DNA of 10,074 bases from an uncultured Anaerostipes sp. (GTDB taxonomy: Bacteria > Bacillota > Clostridia > Lachnospirales > Lachnospiraceae), in NCBI GenBank assembly GCA_900756035.1, contig CAAEIR010000045.1:1-10074 (forward strand), given 5' to 3'. Of this stretch, positions 1 to 7,147 are shown piece by piece (position 1 is the first letter of the stretch; every line of letters starts with the position of its first letter). The notes below the pieces were generated by a model. The model did no database searches. It saw only the letters and a program-made list of their open reading frames with translations, and had not been told where the DNA came from. The translations under genes were made by a program, and so were the position numbers.

Positions 1-2
1 AT

Positions 3-236
3 TTAAAAGGGTATCGCTTTGTTTTCGGTAAAACAGGTAGTTTTAAAATATTTGTTTTTTTAATGGTTTTTATTAGTTGTGTAGGTTTGGATTTAATTAT
101 GGTAAATAGTTTGGCTTCTATAGAAATGATAAAAGATACAATTTCAATATTAAGTATAGTTACAGCTTTTGCTTATAACTTGATTTTTGAAAAAATTCTA
201 AACTATTTTATGTTATTGTTTGTATTCACGAATTAA
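3..236 (+). CDS. C-terminal part of a GtrA-like multi-pass membrane protein (5' end outside window)
   Basis: An open frame runs from the left edge to TAA at 234-236, giving 77 residues with no start in view. It begins with a YRFVF-like segment after a Lys/Gly stretch. Two strongly hydrophobic segments follow (roughly residues 17-36 and 46-63), then a short basic/aromatic end. This matches the last two helices of GtrA-family proteins, in which an aromatic xFxF motif precedes helix 3 and an N-F-containing helix closes the protein. GtrA proteins are small four-helix membrane proteins linked to moving lipid-linked sugars or to cell-wall glycosylation. GC is only about 23% by hand count, far below the following genes, and I see no functional link to them. 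The short partial length limits certainty; another small polytopic membrane protein is possible. Confidence 0.5.
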   Translation, partial: LKGYRFVFGKTGSFKIFVFLMVFISCVGLDLIMVNSLASIEMIKDTISILSIVTAFAYNLIFEKILNYFMLLFVFTN

Positions 237-237
237 A

Positions 238-549
238 AAAAGAAGGGTGTTTTCAACGCATAAGATATATTTCAGCGAATACAAATGTCATCTGGGAGAT
301 ACGCTGAGACAGATTGAGGAACATTATCAAGAATTAAGTCTGCTGCCAGAATTAGGCATATATTACTGATTACTGCAGAGATAATTTTCAGTTTGTGGTC
401 AATGGCCTGCGGGATGAGTTATCGGAAGAAATCTGCGCATTATATAATTTACAGGGGAGCAAAAGAAAAGTGGGCCTGGCCTATCTGCAGTTATCCTGAG
501 TAGTCAGTACCGAGCATTTGTGGCCGAAAAAGTCCTTAAGGAGGAGTAG
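238..549 (+). pseudogene. Frameshifted remnant of a gene once upstream of the 553 gene
   Basis: Three protein-like pieces follow each other in alternating frames. The first (about 238-369, frame 1) contains SEYKCHLGDTLRQIEEHYQE. The second (about 371-499, frame 2) contains FVVNGLRDELSEEICALYN and ends at TGA 497. The third (about 499-549, frame 1) contains SQYRAFVAEKVLKEE and ends at TAG 547. Each piece has normal amphipathic composition and reads on smoothly from the last if one frameshift is allowed at about 369 and one at about 497. No start codon with a ribosome binding site is visible, so the 5' part is also missing. The final stop lies 3 nt before the next ATG and the AAGGAGG site lies inside the remnant, as expected for the tail of an operon gene. 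I do not recognise the family. Sequencing error is an alternative but would need two indels in about 130 bases plus loss of the N-terminus. Confidence 0.5.
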
Positions 550-552
550 GAA

Positions 553-1854
553 ATGGAGAACTGGAAAGATAATAATTTATCCGCCATCCTGGAATATCCA
601 TTTGATTTTGAAAGATACATAGAGGAGCGTTTACGAGAGATTGATGAACTGGATGAAAGGAAGTTTGTCAAAAAGTTACTGTTAGAAGGTCTTGGAAAGG
701 TAATCCAATGCACAGAAGCAAAGTACCAACAACTGGAGCGCAGGGTATATGAGGAATTGGAGATTACAGATAACCAGTACGAGGCAGTTTTAACGATTGT
801 AAAGAAGAACCATTATGATCCGACCAATGGAACGCTCTTTCCCGTAAATGATGAGGATTTAGACGAAAGGATTCTAAGAGAAAAATTGTCAGATGGAAGC
901 CGGCACTGGTTGGGAAGCATTTTTTTGGAGGATGCTGATGATAGACAGAGAGAATTTCAAGATAGAAAGAGCTTTTCTGGTACGTTGGTCCAGGGTGAAG
1001 AAAGTAAAGCAGTGGTATTTGAGATTGAGCCGGCAATGCGATATCGGGATGTGATGGGAGGACTCTATCAGGTATTTCAGGATAATCATATTCCATGGGA
1101 TACGATAAATACCGGATACTTGGATAAGTTCTATGATGTTTTTGTTAATTCAGAAGGAGCAGCGGCATGCAATCTGGAGGAAGCAGAGATTGATTTTGGA
1201 GAATTTAAAGAGGAAATCAGATATGGACTGATACCTCTTTGGAATATGGAATGGGTAACGTTCGACAGCGCTGATTTCATGATTCCCTGTATCAATGGAA
1301 TTTACTATGAGCACGAATTTTCCTTAGTAGATAAGGACGAAAAGGATGGCTATCTAATCAAAGCCAATGAGGACATTTTAGAGATCCGCCGTGAGAGAAA
1401 GAAAATTGTCATTAAATCCTTAGAGGAAACCTTTGAGAACTGGAAAGCTCTTCATATTATCCAAAAGGAAACGGTTCGTTCCTTAGATTATAATGCACCG
1501 CTTCTGACAAACCGGAAACGGGATTCTTTTATCCGGCGCTATGCAGAAAACAGCCGGATCCGGCTCATGACTAAAATAGATTTATTCCGCCGGATTATGG
1601 AGATTGATGTCCGGGATTATATTGAGGTGGTGGCGTATGAAATATGTGAAAACGCACGGGATTTCCTCAGTATAGAAAGTATGAACTGGTTTGTAAGAGA
1701 TGAATTATTCCCTATGGAGAGCCGGAAGGTTTTGCTGCTGAAATTTAACGAAAGGCAGCCAGGGCATTACTTAAATAGCAGTATGGTGCGGTTTGTCATT
1801 TCACAGATGCAATTAGAGATCAGTGAATACCGATGTGTGGGGGTGATTGTATGA
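553..1854 (+). CDS. Unrecognised 433-residue protein, candidate baseplate component of a contractile injection locus
   Basis: The ATG at 553 follows AGGAGG (539-544) with 8-nt spacing. The protein is soluble, with no signal peptide or membrane segment. The N-terminal ~90 residues are charged and helical. A mixed alpha/beta middle contains a striking aromatic patch at about 222-252 (GLIPLWN at 225-231, then C-I-N-G-I-Y-Y-E-H). A helical, Arg-rich part follows (about 290-390), and the last ~40 residues start with a VLLLKF strand. The stop overlaps the next start (ATGA), so it is probably translationally coupled to the 1851 gene. I do not recognise the family. A baseplate-wedge or assembly role is inferred only from position upstream of VgrG-like spike genes and from the coupled pairing, which recalls TssF/TssG-type gene pairs. 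No motif proves it. Confidence 0.85.
   Translation: MENWKDNNLSAILEYPFDFERYIEERLREIDELDERKFVKKLLLEGLGKVIQCTEAKYQQLERRVYEELEITDNQYEAVLTIVKKNHYDPTNGTLFPVNDEDLDERILREKLSDGSRHWLGSIFLEDADDRQREFQDRKSFSGTLVQGEESKAVVFEIEPAMRYRDVMGGLYQVFQDNHIPWDTINTGYLDKFYDVFVNSEGAAACNLEEAEIDFGEFKEEIRYGLIPLWNMEWVTFDSADFMIPCINGIYYEHEFSLVDKDEKDGYLIKANEDILEIRRERKKIVIKSLEETFENWKALHIIQKETVRSLDYNAPLLTNRKRDSFIRRYAENSRIRLMTKIDLFRRIMEIDVRDYIEVVAYEICENARDFLSIESMNWFVRDELFPMESRKVLLLKFNERQPGHYLNSSMVRFVISQMQLEISEYRCVGVIV
1839..1847 (+). promoter_or_regulatory. Ribosome binding site that sets the start of the 1851 gene
   Basis: GGGGGTGAT lies 3 nt before ATG 1851, with a GGTGAT core. An in-frame ATG at 1833 lies upstream of this site and has no site of its own. 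The 1851 start also creates an ATGA overlap with the stop of the preceding gene, which favours termination-reinitiation coupling. Confidence 0.6.
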
Positions 1855-2543
1855 ACTATGCATGGGAAGCTGCTTTAGCTGCGGATCAGGCGGGAATACC
1901 AAGAGAGGAAATCCGATATGTACCAGTAAACAATGGGAGCCCTTATGCAGAGATAACGATGGAATATATCAACATCCAGGGATTAGGGAAGAAAACTGTG
2001 GAAATGAATCCTCTTTACCGATTCTCCAGAGAATTTTCAGCCTTGTTTGACAGGAATCTGGAGGGGTATGAAAAGGCAAGGAAGATACTGTTTGATGCTT
2101 TTATGCAGTATGTTGTGCAATTAGATTTACGTCAGGGACTTTCAAAACAGGAATATGCCCTGCGCTTTCTTTTAAGAGATCTGTTGGAAGGCGTGTGCGG
2201 TAGTCAGGCGGCCAGAGTGGCGGGGCAGTATGAAAAGGAAAAAATCCGCCGTTTGCTGCGGTTGGTATTGAAATTGTATCAGTGTGGAAGTTCTATTTAT
2301 CTTTTTCGGGAAGTTATGCGTTGTATGTATCCGCATTCTCTGGTATATGCCAGCAATGAAGCAGTGCGGCAGATATTGGTTTATGTAGGTGTTAAAAAAA
2401 CGGAGGAAGATAGAGGAAGGCTGGAGTTTTTAGAGGATATGTTCCTGCCAATTAACTATCATGTGTTTTTATTTTGGGAGCATCATTTTGGGATTATGGA
2501 TATTGATGAAACCATGGTGATGGATGAGATGGTGCTGTTTTAA
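1851..2543 (+). CDS. Unrecognised 230-residue protein, candidate tail/baseplate partner of the preceding protein
   Basis: The start at 1851 is chosen over ATG 1833 because of the ribosome binding site and the ATGA overlap. The N-terminal third is partly beta (IRYVPVNNGSPYAEITMEY, about 21-39), followed by an NPLYRF motif at 53-58. The centre is helical and basic (about 70-165). The C-terminus (about 193-230) combines an FLPINYHVFLFWEHHFG segment with an acidic, methionine-rich end. No signal peptide or membrane helix is present. The C-terminal pattern of hydrophobic strands after a helical body loosely resembles small phage tail proteins of the baseplate edge (gpI/TssG-like), but this is an impression, not a match. 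The next gene starts 88 nt downstream, with no terminator hairpin visible between them, so one operon is likely. Confidence 0.85.
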   Translation: MNYAWEAALAADQAGIPREEIRYVPVNNGSPYAEITMEYINIQGLGKKTVEMNPLYRFSREFSALFDRNLEGYEKARKILFDAFMQYVVQLDLRQGLSKQEYALRFLLRDLLEGVCGSQAARVAGQYEKEKIRRLLRLVLKLYQCGSSIYLFREVMRCMYPHSLVYASNEAVRQILVYVGVKKTEEDRGRLEFLEDMFLPINYHVFLFWEHHFGIMDIDETMVMDEMVLF

Positions 2544-2631
2544 AAGGAACGGTTTTCTAAAAAATAGAAGACAATCAGGGGCATAAAGAGCGGAAGTCAT
2601 AATTCCGGATAAGACAGGGTGGTAGAAACAG

Positions 2632-5250
2632 ATGGATAAATATGGGTATATATTGAAGAAACAGGAAGAGAAGATACCGGATAAACGGTATCGGAAAGCG
2701 GAACTGGAGCTGATGACCACGTTCCAGCTCCGGGAGATCTGCCGAAGGGAGAAAATTATACAGGGAATCTTAAACCCTATGGATAAAGAGGAGTTAATCC
2801 ATGTTATTTTAAAATACCGGGGAGCGGATGAATACTTCCTGATTGAAACACCGGATGAAAACGGGCTCCAGTCACTGGAGCGTATATGGAAGGAAGCGAG
2901 ACTGCAGGAACGGCAGGATGTCCGTCTCCAGTGCGGCTCCAAGATTACCGCGTATGAGGGACTGGCCATAGATTTTTATGACGGTTTTATCCTTCCCTAT
3001 GACAGGCACCTTGCAGGAACCAATGCCCTGGTGGTAGGCGGGGACATGACGGTATGCGCAATCTTCAATGTAGTTCCTATGGGGAGCCAGATAGAATACC
3101 TGTACCTGACAAAAGCAGCTGATATCACCTGCCGGGAGTCAGACGTAAAGAATTACAGCCTGTATTGTATGGGGCGTAGGGAGTCAGAACTGATTTATCA
3201 GATTTACACCAGAAAATATGACTACATACCAGAATATCTGGAAGTCTACCGGGTTCCTCTTCTGGATTTTGAAGTAAAAAAGCCGGTTCCCCTGTCTATG
3301 CCGATTGCCATGGACTTTGGAACCTCGAATACTACGGCGGGCGTCTATTTGGATAATCTGTACTTTGAAAAATTAGGACTCCATGATGGGGACCGCGGAT
3401 TACATATAAATGACACGAACTATGCCCTGTTTTATGATACCTCCACAGACTGGCAGGAAACCACCATGTTCCCCAGTGTAGTGGGGATCCAGGCAGTGGA
3501 AGCGGGAAGGCCGCATTTCCTGTTTGGGTATGACGCCATCCGCCTGGCAGATTCCAGCTACATTGACGAGGGCTTCTGCGTGTTCTATGACATTAAACGG
3601 TGGATTGGGGATTATGAAAAGCAGGAAGAAATCACAGACCGCCAGGGAAGGCGTGGGTTTGTATCACGCAAAGAAATCCTGAAGGCATATTTTGACCATG
3701 TAATCAAGGCGGTCCAGAACCGGTTCAAGTGTGAGATCAAGGCGGTCCATATCTCCAGCCCCGTGAAGCAGAAGATAAAATTCCAGAGGCTGTTTACTGA
3801 AATCCTCCCAGACTATTCAGTGGAAAAGAAGGACATGATTGATGAGGGTGTATCCGTTCTTTATAACACTATATCGGGCATGATTCAGAGTGGGAATGTG
3901 GAGGAAGGGAGAGAATACCAGGCGCTCATCATTGATTGCGGTGGAGGGACCACGGACCTGTGTTCGTGCAGGTTCCGGGTATGGGACCGGCGGGTGTCCT
4001 ACAAGATTGAAATAGATACTTCCTATGAGAATGGAGATACAGATTTTGGTGGGAATAACCTGACGTATCGGATTATGCAGTTGTTAAAAATTGCAATTGT
4101 AAACCGGATTTACAAGGTGGGCCTGAAGCCGGTATCCCAAATCCTGTCCGGATATGATATTGACATATTCCGGTATGTGGACCAGTATGGGCCGGAATCG
4201 CTGTACAGGGAACTGGAGGAAGCTTATAGAGAGGCAGAAGAGTTTCTACCCACTCGTTTCCGCGAGTTTGAAAATCAGAGTCGGTCAGACTATTATAAGG
4301 TAAAAAATAATTATTATTTCCTGTTCCATCTTGCAGAGATTGTGAAAAAGGAATTCTATAACCGTGTGGGGACGCTGCGGATCGGCCTGTCCTCCCGCCC
4401 TATAGCAGAGAGCGCCACCACCTGGATCCCCGTGGACAAATGGAAGCTGTCCGGGTATACGGAAAAGGGACTGGAGACAATCAAGGAATTTGAGGCGGTG
4501 TATTTCAGCATATATGAGATCGAGCTGCTGCTGAAGGGGGACATCTATGGAATCATCCATCGGTTCATGGGGCGGATGTACGAGGAAGGGGTACTGGAGG
4601 ACTACTCCCTCATCAAGCTGACCGGCCAGTCCTGCAAGATAGACCTGTTCCGGGGGGCATTAAAGGAATTCGTGCCTGGCAAGACCATTCAGTTTAAGCG
4701 CCGAAGCGGGGACCTGACGAAGGATTTTGAACTGAAGATGACCTGCGTGGATGGGGCGCTAAAATACCTGAAGGATAAAAAGTATGGATTCGCCGATATT
4801 ACAATTCGCACTGAGGAGCCGGCGCTGCCATACCGAATTACGGCTCTGACCCATACTGGGGAAGAGGTAGTTCTGATCCATCGGTTAAAGCGAAAGTGCA
4901 AAAGTGGAATGGTTTCCCGGAATATGGAGGATTTAACGCTGAAGCTGTACTTAAAGGACCTGGAGGGAAAAGAACGTTACCAGTATACCTGTTACAGCTC
5001 CCTGGGGGATTTTACAGAGAAAAAGTATGAGGATATACAAAAATCATTCGGGGAACACATCCAGCAGGCAGATACGGATGACATAGAAGAAAATGAGGTG
5101 AAATTCTTTGTATGGGCTAAACCGGAAGACTGGGCATTTTCCGTGGTACCGGTATACCGGAAGGATAAGAAACTGTATCTCGGAAAAGAGGAGGAGTTCT
5201 TTTTTGAGAATGATGGATGGCTGCAGAATTTCTTTGATGGGATGAAATAA
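2632..5250 (+). CDS. Large Hsp70/actin-fold ATPase with SAP/Rho-N-like N-terminal domain
   Basis: This 872-residue protein carries the three nucleotide-binding motifs of the Hsp70/actin superfamily. Phosphate-1 is MDFGTSNTTAG at 227-237. Phosphate-2 is DCGGGTTD at 435-442. The adenosine motif is LTGQSCKIDLF at 663-673, comparable to LVGGSSRIP of DnaK. It is not DnaK: the first ~70 residues form a small helical module (LREICRREKI then KEELIHVILKYRG) like SAP or Rho N-terminal helix-loop-helix domains. Residues ~75-220 are an extra domain, and the last ~170 residues do not look like a DnaK substrate-binding domain. ATP binding is well supported; the client is unknown. Its place between putative baseplate genes and spike genes suggests assembly or remodelling of an injection machine. 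A GGGTGG site about 9 nt upstream supports ATG 2632; Met28 is an alternative start. GC reaches about 65% near 4380-4440, much higher than its neighbours. Bacterial SrfB-like proteins also use this fold, but I cannot assign it to them. Confidence 0.85.
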   Translation: MDKYGYILKKQEEKIPDKRYRKAELELMTTFQLREICRREKIIQGILNPMDKEELIHVILKYRGADEYFLIETPDENGLQSLERIWKEARLQERQDVRLQCGSKITAYEGLAIDFYDGFILPYDRHLAGTNALVVGGDMTVCAIFNVVPMGSQIEYLYLTKAADITCRESDVKNYSLYCMGRRESELIYQIYTRKYDYIPEYLEVYRVPLLDFEVKKPVPLSMPIAMDFGTSNTTAGVYLDNLYFEKLGLHDGDRGLHINDTNYALFYDTSTDWQETTMFPSVVGIQAVEAGRPHFLFGYDAIRLADSSYIDEGFCVFYDIKRWIGDYEKQEEITDRQGRRGFVSRKEILKAYFDHVIKAVQNRFKCEIKAVHISSPVKQKIKFQRLFTEILPDYSVEKKDMIDEGVSVLYNTISGMIQSGNVEEGREYQALIIDCGGGTTDLCSCRFRVWDRRVSYKIEIDTSYENGDTDFGGNNLTYRIMQLLKIAIVNRIYKVGLKPVSQILSGYDIDIFRYVDQYGPESLYRELEEAYREAEEFLPTRFREFENQSRSDYYKVKNNYYFLFHLAEIVKKEFYNRVGTLRIGLSSRPIAESATTWIPVDKWKLSGYTEKGLETIKEFEAVYFSIYEIELLLKGDIYGIIHRFMGRMYEEGVLEDYSLIKLTGQSCKIDLFRGALKEFVPGKTIQFKRRSGDLTKDFELKMTCVDGALKYLKDKKYGFADITIRTEEPALPYRITALTHTGEEVVLIHRLKRKCKSGMVSRNMEDLTLKLYLKDLEGKERYQYTCYSSLGDFTEKKYEDIQKSFGEHIQQADTDDIEENEVKFFVWAKPEDWAFSVVPVYRKDKKLYLGKEEEFFFENDGWLQNFFDGMK

Positions 5251-5477
5251 ATTTTATGACAACCTATGATGTGGGGGTTCTGCGGCGCCAGAGACATTTA
5301 TGAAAAGAAGGCGAAAGATATGGTGAAGGCTATGCAGTAACAACAGCGACTACAGATGGCAGTCAATAAGTAGGCCAACATATGTGTTTTGGATATGTAA
5401 ATTTAAATTTTGAAGATTTGTTTTATGAGAATTTAGAAATGACTAAGGACAAAATGATGGTCAAGGAAGGAGAGAAT
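5251..5477 (+). other. Intergenic stretch with short coding-like scraps, no intact gene
   Basis: No supported gene lies between the ATPase stop and the membrane protein start. Two scraps are visible. One is a 24-codon frame at 5266-5340, in the same frame as the ATPase, ending in YEKKAKDMVKAMQ. The other, in a second frame, reads GEGYAVTTATTDGSQ and stops near 5370. Neither has a ribosome binding site. From about 5395 the DNA becomes strongly AT-rich and continues so into the next gene. No clear terminator hairpin or promoter with both hexamers is visible. I read it as decayed coding DNA next to an insertion boundary. Confidence 0.4.
5467..5472 (+). promoter_or_regulatory. Ribosome binding site that sets the start of the membrane protein gene
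   Basis: AAGGAG lies 5 nt before ATG 5478. The frame is open back to ATG 5382, but that earlier ATG has no purine-rich site and the extra 32 codons are AT-rich and unremarkable. The shorter start is therefore preferred. Confidence 0.6.
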
Positions 5478-6014
5478 ATGAAAAATAAATATTCAGAATG
5501 CAATGTTGATGAGGCTTTGGAATATATAACAATAAATAAAGATAAATATTGTGAGCGCTTTAGAGCATTAGAAAATGGAAAGCGAAAATTCAATTTTTGT
5601 GCAGCTTTATTTGGAGGATTCGGAGGAGTATGGCAGGCATTTCATTTTATGTTTTTGGAATGGGGCATACTTATATTAATTGAAATTATGGTTGACGTAG
5701 GGTTGAATTTAATACAAGCCTGTAATTTCGCTAACCCGTTTATATATAAAACAGTGGAAATCGTAAATATTCTCTATTTTGTAGCACTATTTCTTTTTTG
5801 GGGATTCTTTGGTGACACTTTATTGCTGAAGAGTATTAAAAGAAAAATTGTTTTAGGGAACAAAGGAGGTGGAAAAACCAACAGGATAAAAATAGTTTAT
5901 AAACACCAAAAAGTCATGTTGTTTAGGGTGGTTTCTGCTGTGGTAATCTATGGGTTAGGAATTATTATACTGTGGGAAGTACCGCGGAGAATGTTTTTTG
6001 CAATCCTGTATTGA
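5478..6014 (+). CDS. Low-GC DUF2628-like multi-pass membrane protein
   Basis: This is a 178-residue protein if started at 5478 behind AAGGAG. A short charged N-terminus (1-37) is followed by FNFCAALFGGFGGVW at 38-52, a second hydrophobic segment (~62-80), a third (~95-112) that runs into GDTLLLKSIKRKI at 112-124, a basic loop, and a fourth segment (~148-166). The order F-N-x-x-A-x-x-F-G-G/P-x-x-x-x-W, hydrophobic helices, then G-[DN]-x-L-x-x-K-x-[IV]-K-[RK]-K-I matches the layout of DUF2628 family proteins, whose function is not known. GC is about 24-32% in sampled lines against 50-65% in the ATPase gene just upstream, so it is probably a recent insertion. A membrane protein inserted in a toxin-delivery locus could be an immunity protein, but nothing in the sequence shows that. 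Confidence 0.75.
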   Translation: MKNKYSECNVDEALEYITINKDKYCERFRALENGKRKFNFCAALFGGFGGVWQAFHFMFLEWGILILIEIMVDVGLNLIQACNFANPFIYKTVEIVNILYFVALFLFWGFFGDTLLLKSIKRKIVLGNKGGGKTNRIKIVYKHQKVMLFRVVSAVVIYGLGIIILWEVPRRMFFAILY

Positions 6015-6312
6015 AATCAGGAGATTGCATGAAAAGTACATTTGGCAGGGCAACACGGATGACGTAAAACAAAACGAGATGGTGGTTCTACCTTGTGAAT
6101 GCCGGATGGGGGCAGAACTTCCTTCATGATTAATACTGGAAAGGGCAGTGACAGCAAGGGAGCTGCAATTAAAGAATCGGAACAAAAAGAGGTTGAACCT
6201 GTCATTCACAGCCAGGCAGGGAACAGGCCATGTCCGGGGAGATGGCCCCGTAATGACTTGGCAGATATGGGACAAAAGCGATATTGATTGAAGGCACCAA
6301 AGGAGACAAGAG
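6015..6312 (+). other. Intergenic stretch of normal GC with frame-broken coding-like DNA
   Basis: About 300 bases separate the membrane gene from the next good gene. GC returns to about 50% by hand count. Coding-like pieces exist in two frames: one contains NEMVVLPCECRMGAELPS and stops at about 6129. A second, open from about 6099 to 6287, contains MINTGKGSDSKGAAIKES and ends in NDLADMGQKRY. Neither has a ribosome binding site or a plausible start. They may be parts of one decayed gene interrupted by a frameshift near 6120. I recognise no family. No terminator is evident; the ribosome binding site of the following gene (AAAGGAG, 6299-6305) closes the stretch. Confidence 0.35.
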
Positions 6313-7089
6313 ATGCAGAACTTATATCCACTATTTGAACGGAACCGGATTTTAAAGAAAGAACTATTGTGGTCACTTCGGGACTACTCATTTTCCCACG
6401 TGCAGTTGGAGTACCTGGAATATGGGCAAGGGATTATTCGGGGATGTGATATTAAGGTTCAAGGAGAAGAACTGGTGGTAGGACCGGGGATGATTAAGTA
6501 TGGTCAGTTTATCTGCCTGATGATGGAGGAGCAGCGAATTCACTATGAGCCGTCTGACCAGATTCAGTATTTGAAAATAAAAATAACGGTGGACCGCCGT
6601 TCTGCAGATTATATTGCATATCAGATAGACCTGCTCTTGGATCAGGAAGAAGAAAAAAATGAAAATGAATTTGAACTGTGCCGTTTTAATCTAAGGAGCG
6701 GGGCGCGGCTTAGGGATCAGTATAAAAACTTTGCAGATATGGAAACAGAGTATGACACCATCAATCTGATTTTTGCAGATTGGTCAGCCCAGGGAGGAAA
6801 GGCGCTGCATCCCTGTATCATCCGATATTTTGCTGAGGTTATTTTAAACAGTGAAAAGAGCCAAACAGAGGATTCCTGCCTTGCATATTTGTGCGTAAAC
6901 CAAACGGGAGCCATATCGGTTTCTGTCTTGGCTGGATATATAAATAAAAGAACAGAAAAGCGTTTCAATCAGAATACAGGGAATGCCGATTTTTATAAGG
7001 CAATATGTGCGATTGTGGAAGATATGGAACGAGGAGGGCAGAATGGGTCCAAGGGTATGAAAGAAAGGCGTCATATTCTGGTAGATTAA
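6313..7089 (+). CDS. 258-residue protein, candidate baseplate adaptor with TssK/phage-receptor-binding-like N-terminus
   Basis: ATG 6313 follows AAAGGAG with 7-nt spacing. The N-terminal 75 residues read as a helix followed by a beta domain with regularly placed glycines: YGQGIIRGCDIKV at 37-49 and GPGMIKYGQFICL at 57-69. That pattern (G-x-x-x-G-x-x-I, then a G-P-G-x-x-K-x-G-x-x-I turn) is common in beta-sandwich attachment domains of phage tail-fibre or receptor-binding proteins, and the N-terminal part of TssK is related to these. A charged linker (~111-120) is followed by FELCRFNLRSGARLRDQY (120-137), echoing the strand-then-scaffold pattern of such proteins, and a C-terminal helical part. 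The gene ends 58 nt before the first spike gene. A role linking spike or baseplate to other parts is an inference. Family membership was not verified. Confidence 0.8.
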   Translation: MQNLYPLFERNRILKKELLWSLRDYSFSHVQLEYLEYGQGIIRGCDIKVQGEELVVGPGMIKYGQFICLMMEEQRIHYEPSDQIQYLKIKITVDRRSADYIAYQIDLLLDQEEEKNENEFELCRFNLRSGARLRDQYKNFADMETEYDTINLIFADWSAQGGKALHPCIIRYFAEVILNSEKSQTEDSCLAYLCVNQTGAISVSVLAGYINKRTEKRFNQNTGNADFYKAICAIVEDMERGGQNGSKGMKERRHILVD

Positions 7090-7147
7090 CCAATTCGCAT
7101 ACAGATAAGAAGCAGTTGTGTGCCAGTGAATATACAGGAGGAAGCAG

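Noticed and set aside
1554..1563. Palindrome CCGGATCCGG
   Set aside because: It lies within coding sequence, comes from Arg/Ile codons in an Arg-rich region, and has no flanking regulatory context.
1833..1850. Upstream ATG giving a 236-residue version of the second gene
   Set aside because: It has no ribosome binding site of its own. The GGGGGTGAT site lies after it and points to ATG 1851, which also overlaps the previous stop.
5382..5477. Earlier ATG adding 32 codons to the membrane protein
   Set aside because: No purine-rich site precedes it, and AAGGAG sits at the right distance from ATG 5478. The added residues match nothing in the DUF2628-like layout.
5955..6275. 106-codon antisense open frame
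   Set aside because: It overlaps the end of a real gene, has no start signal, and its Cys/Ser/Pro/Phe-rich content is typical of a complement-strand shadow.
6099..6287. Small 62-codon open frame
   Set aside because: It has no ribosome binding site, its composition is poor in hydrophobic core residues, and it may be part of a frame-broken remnant. Not called as a gene.
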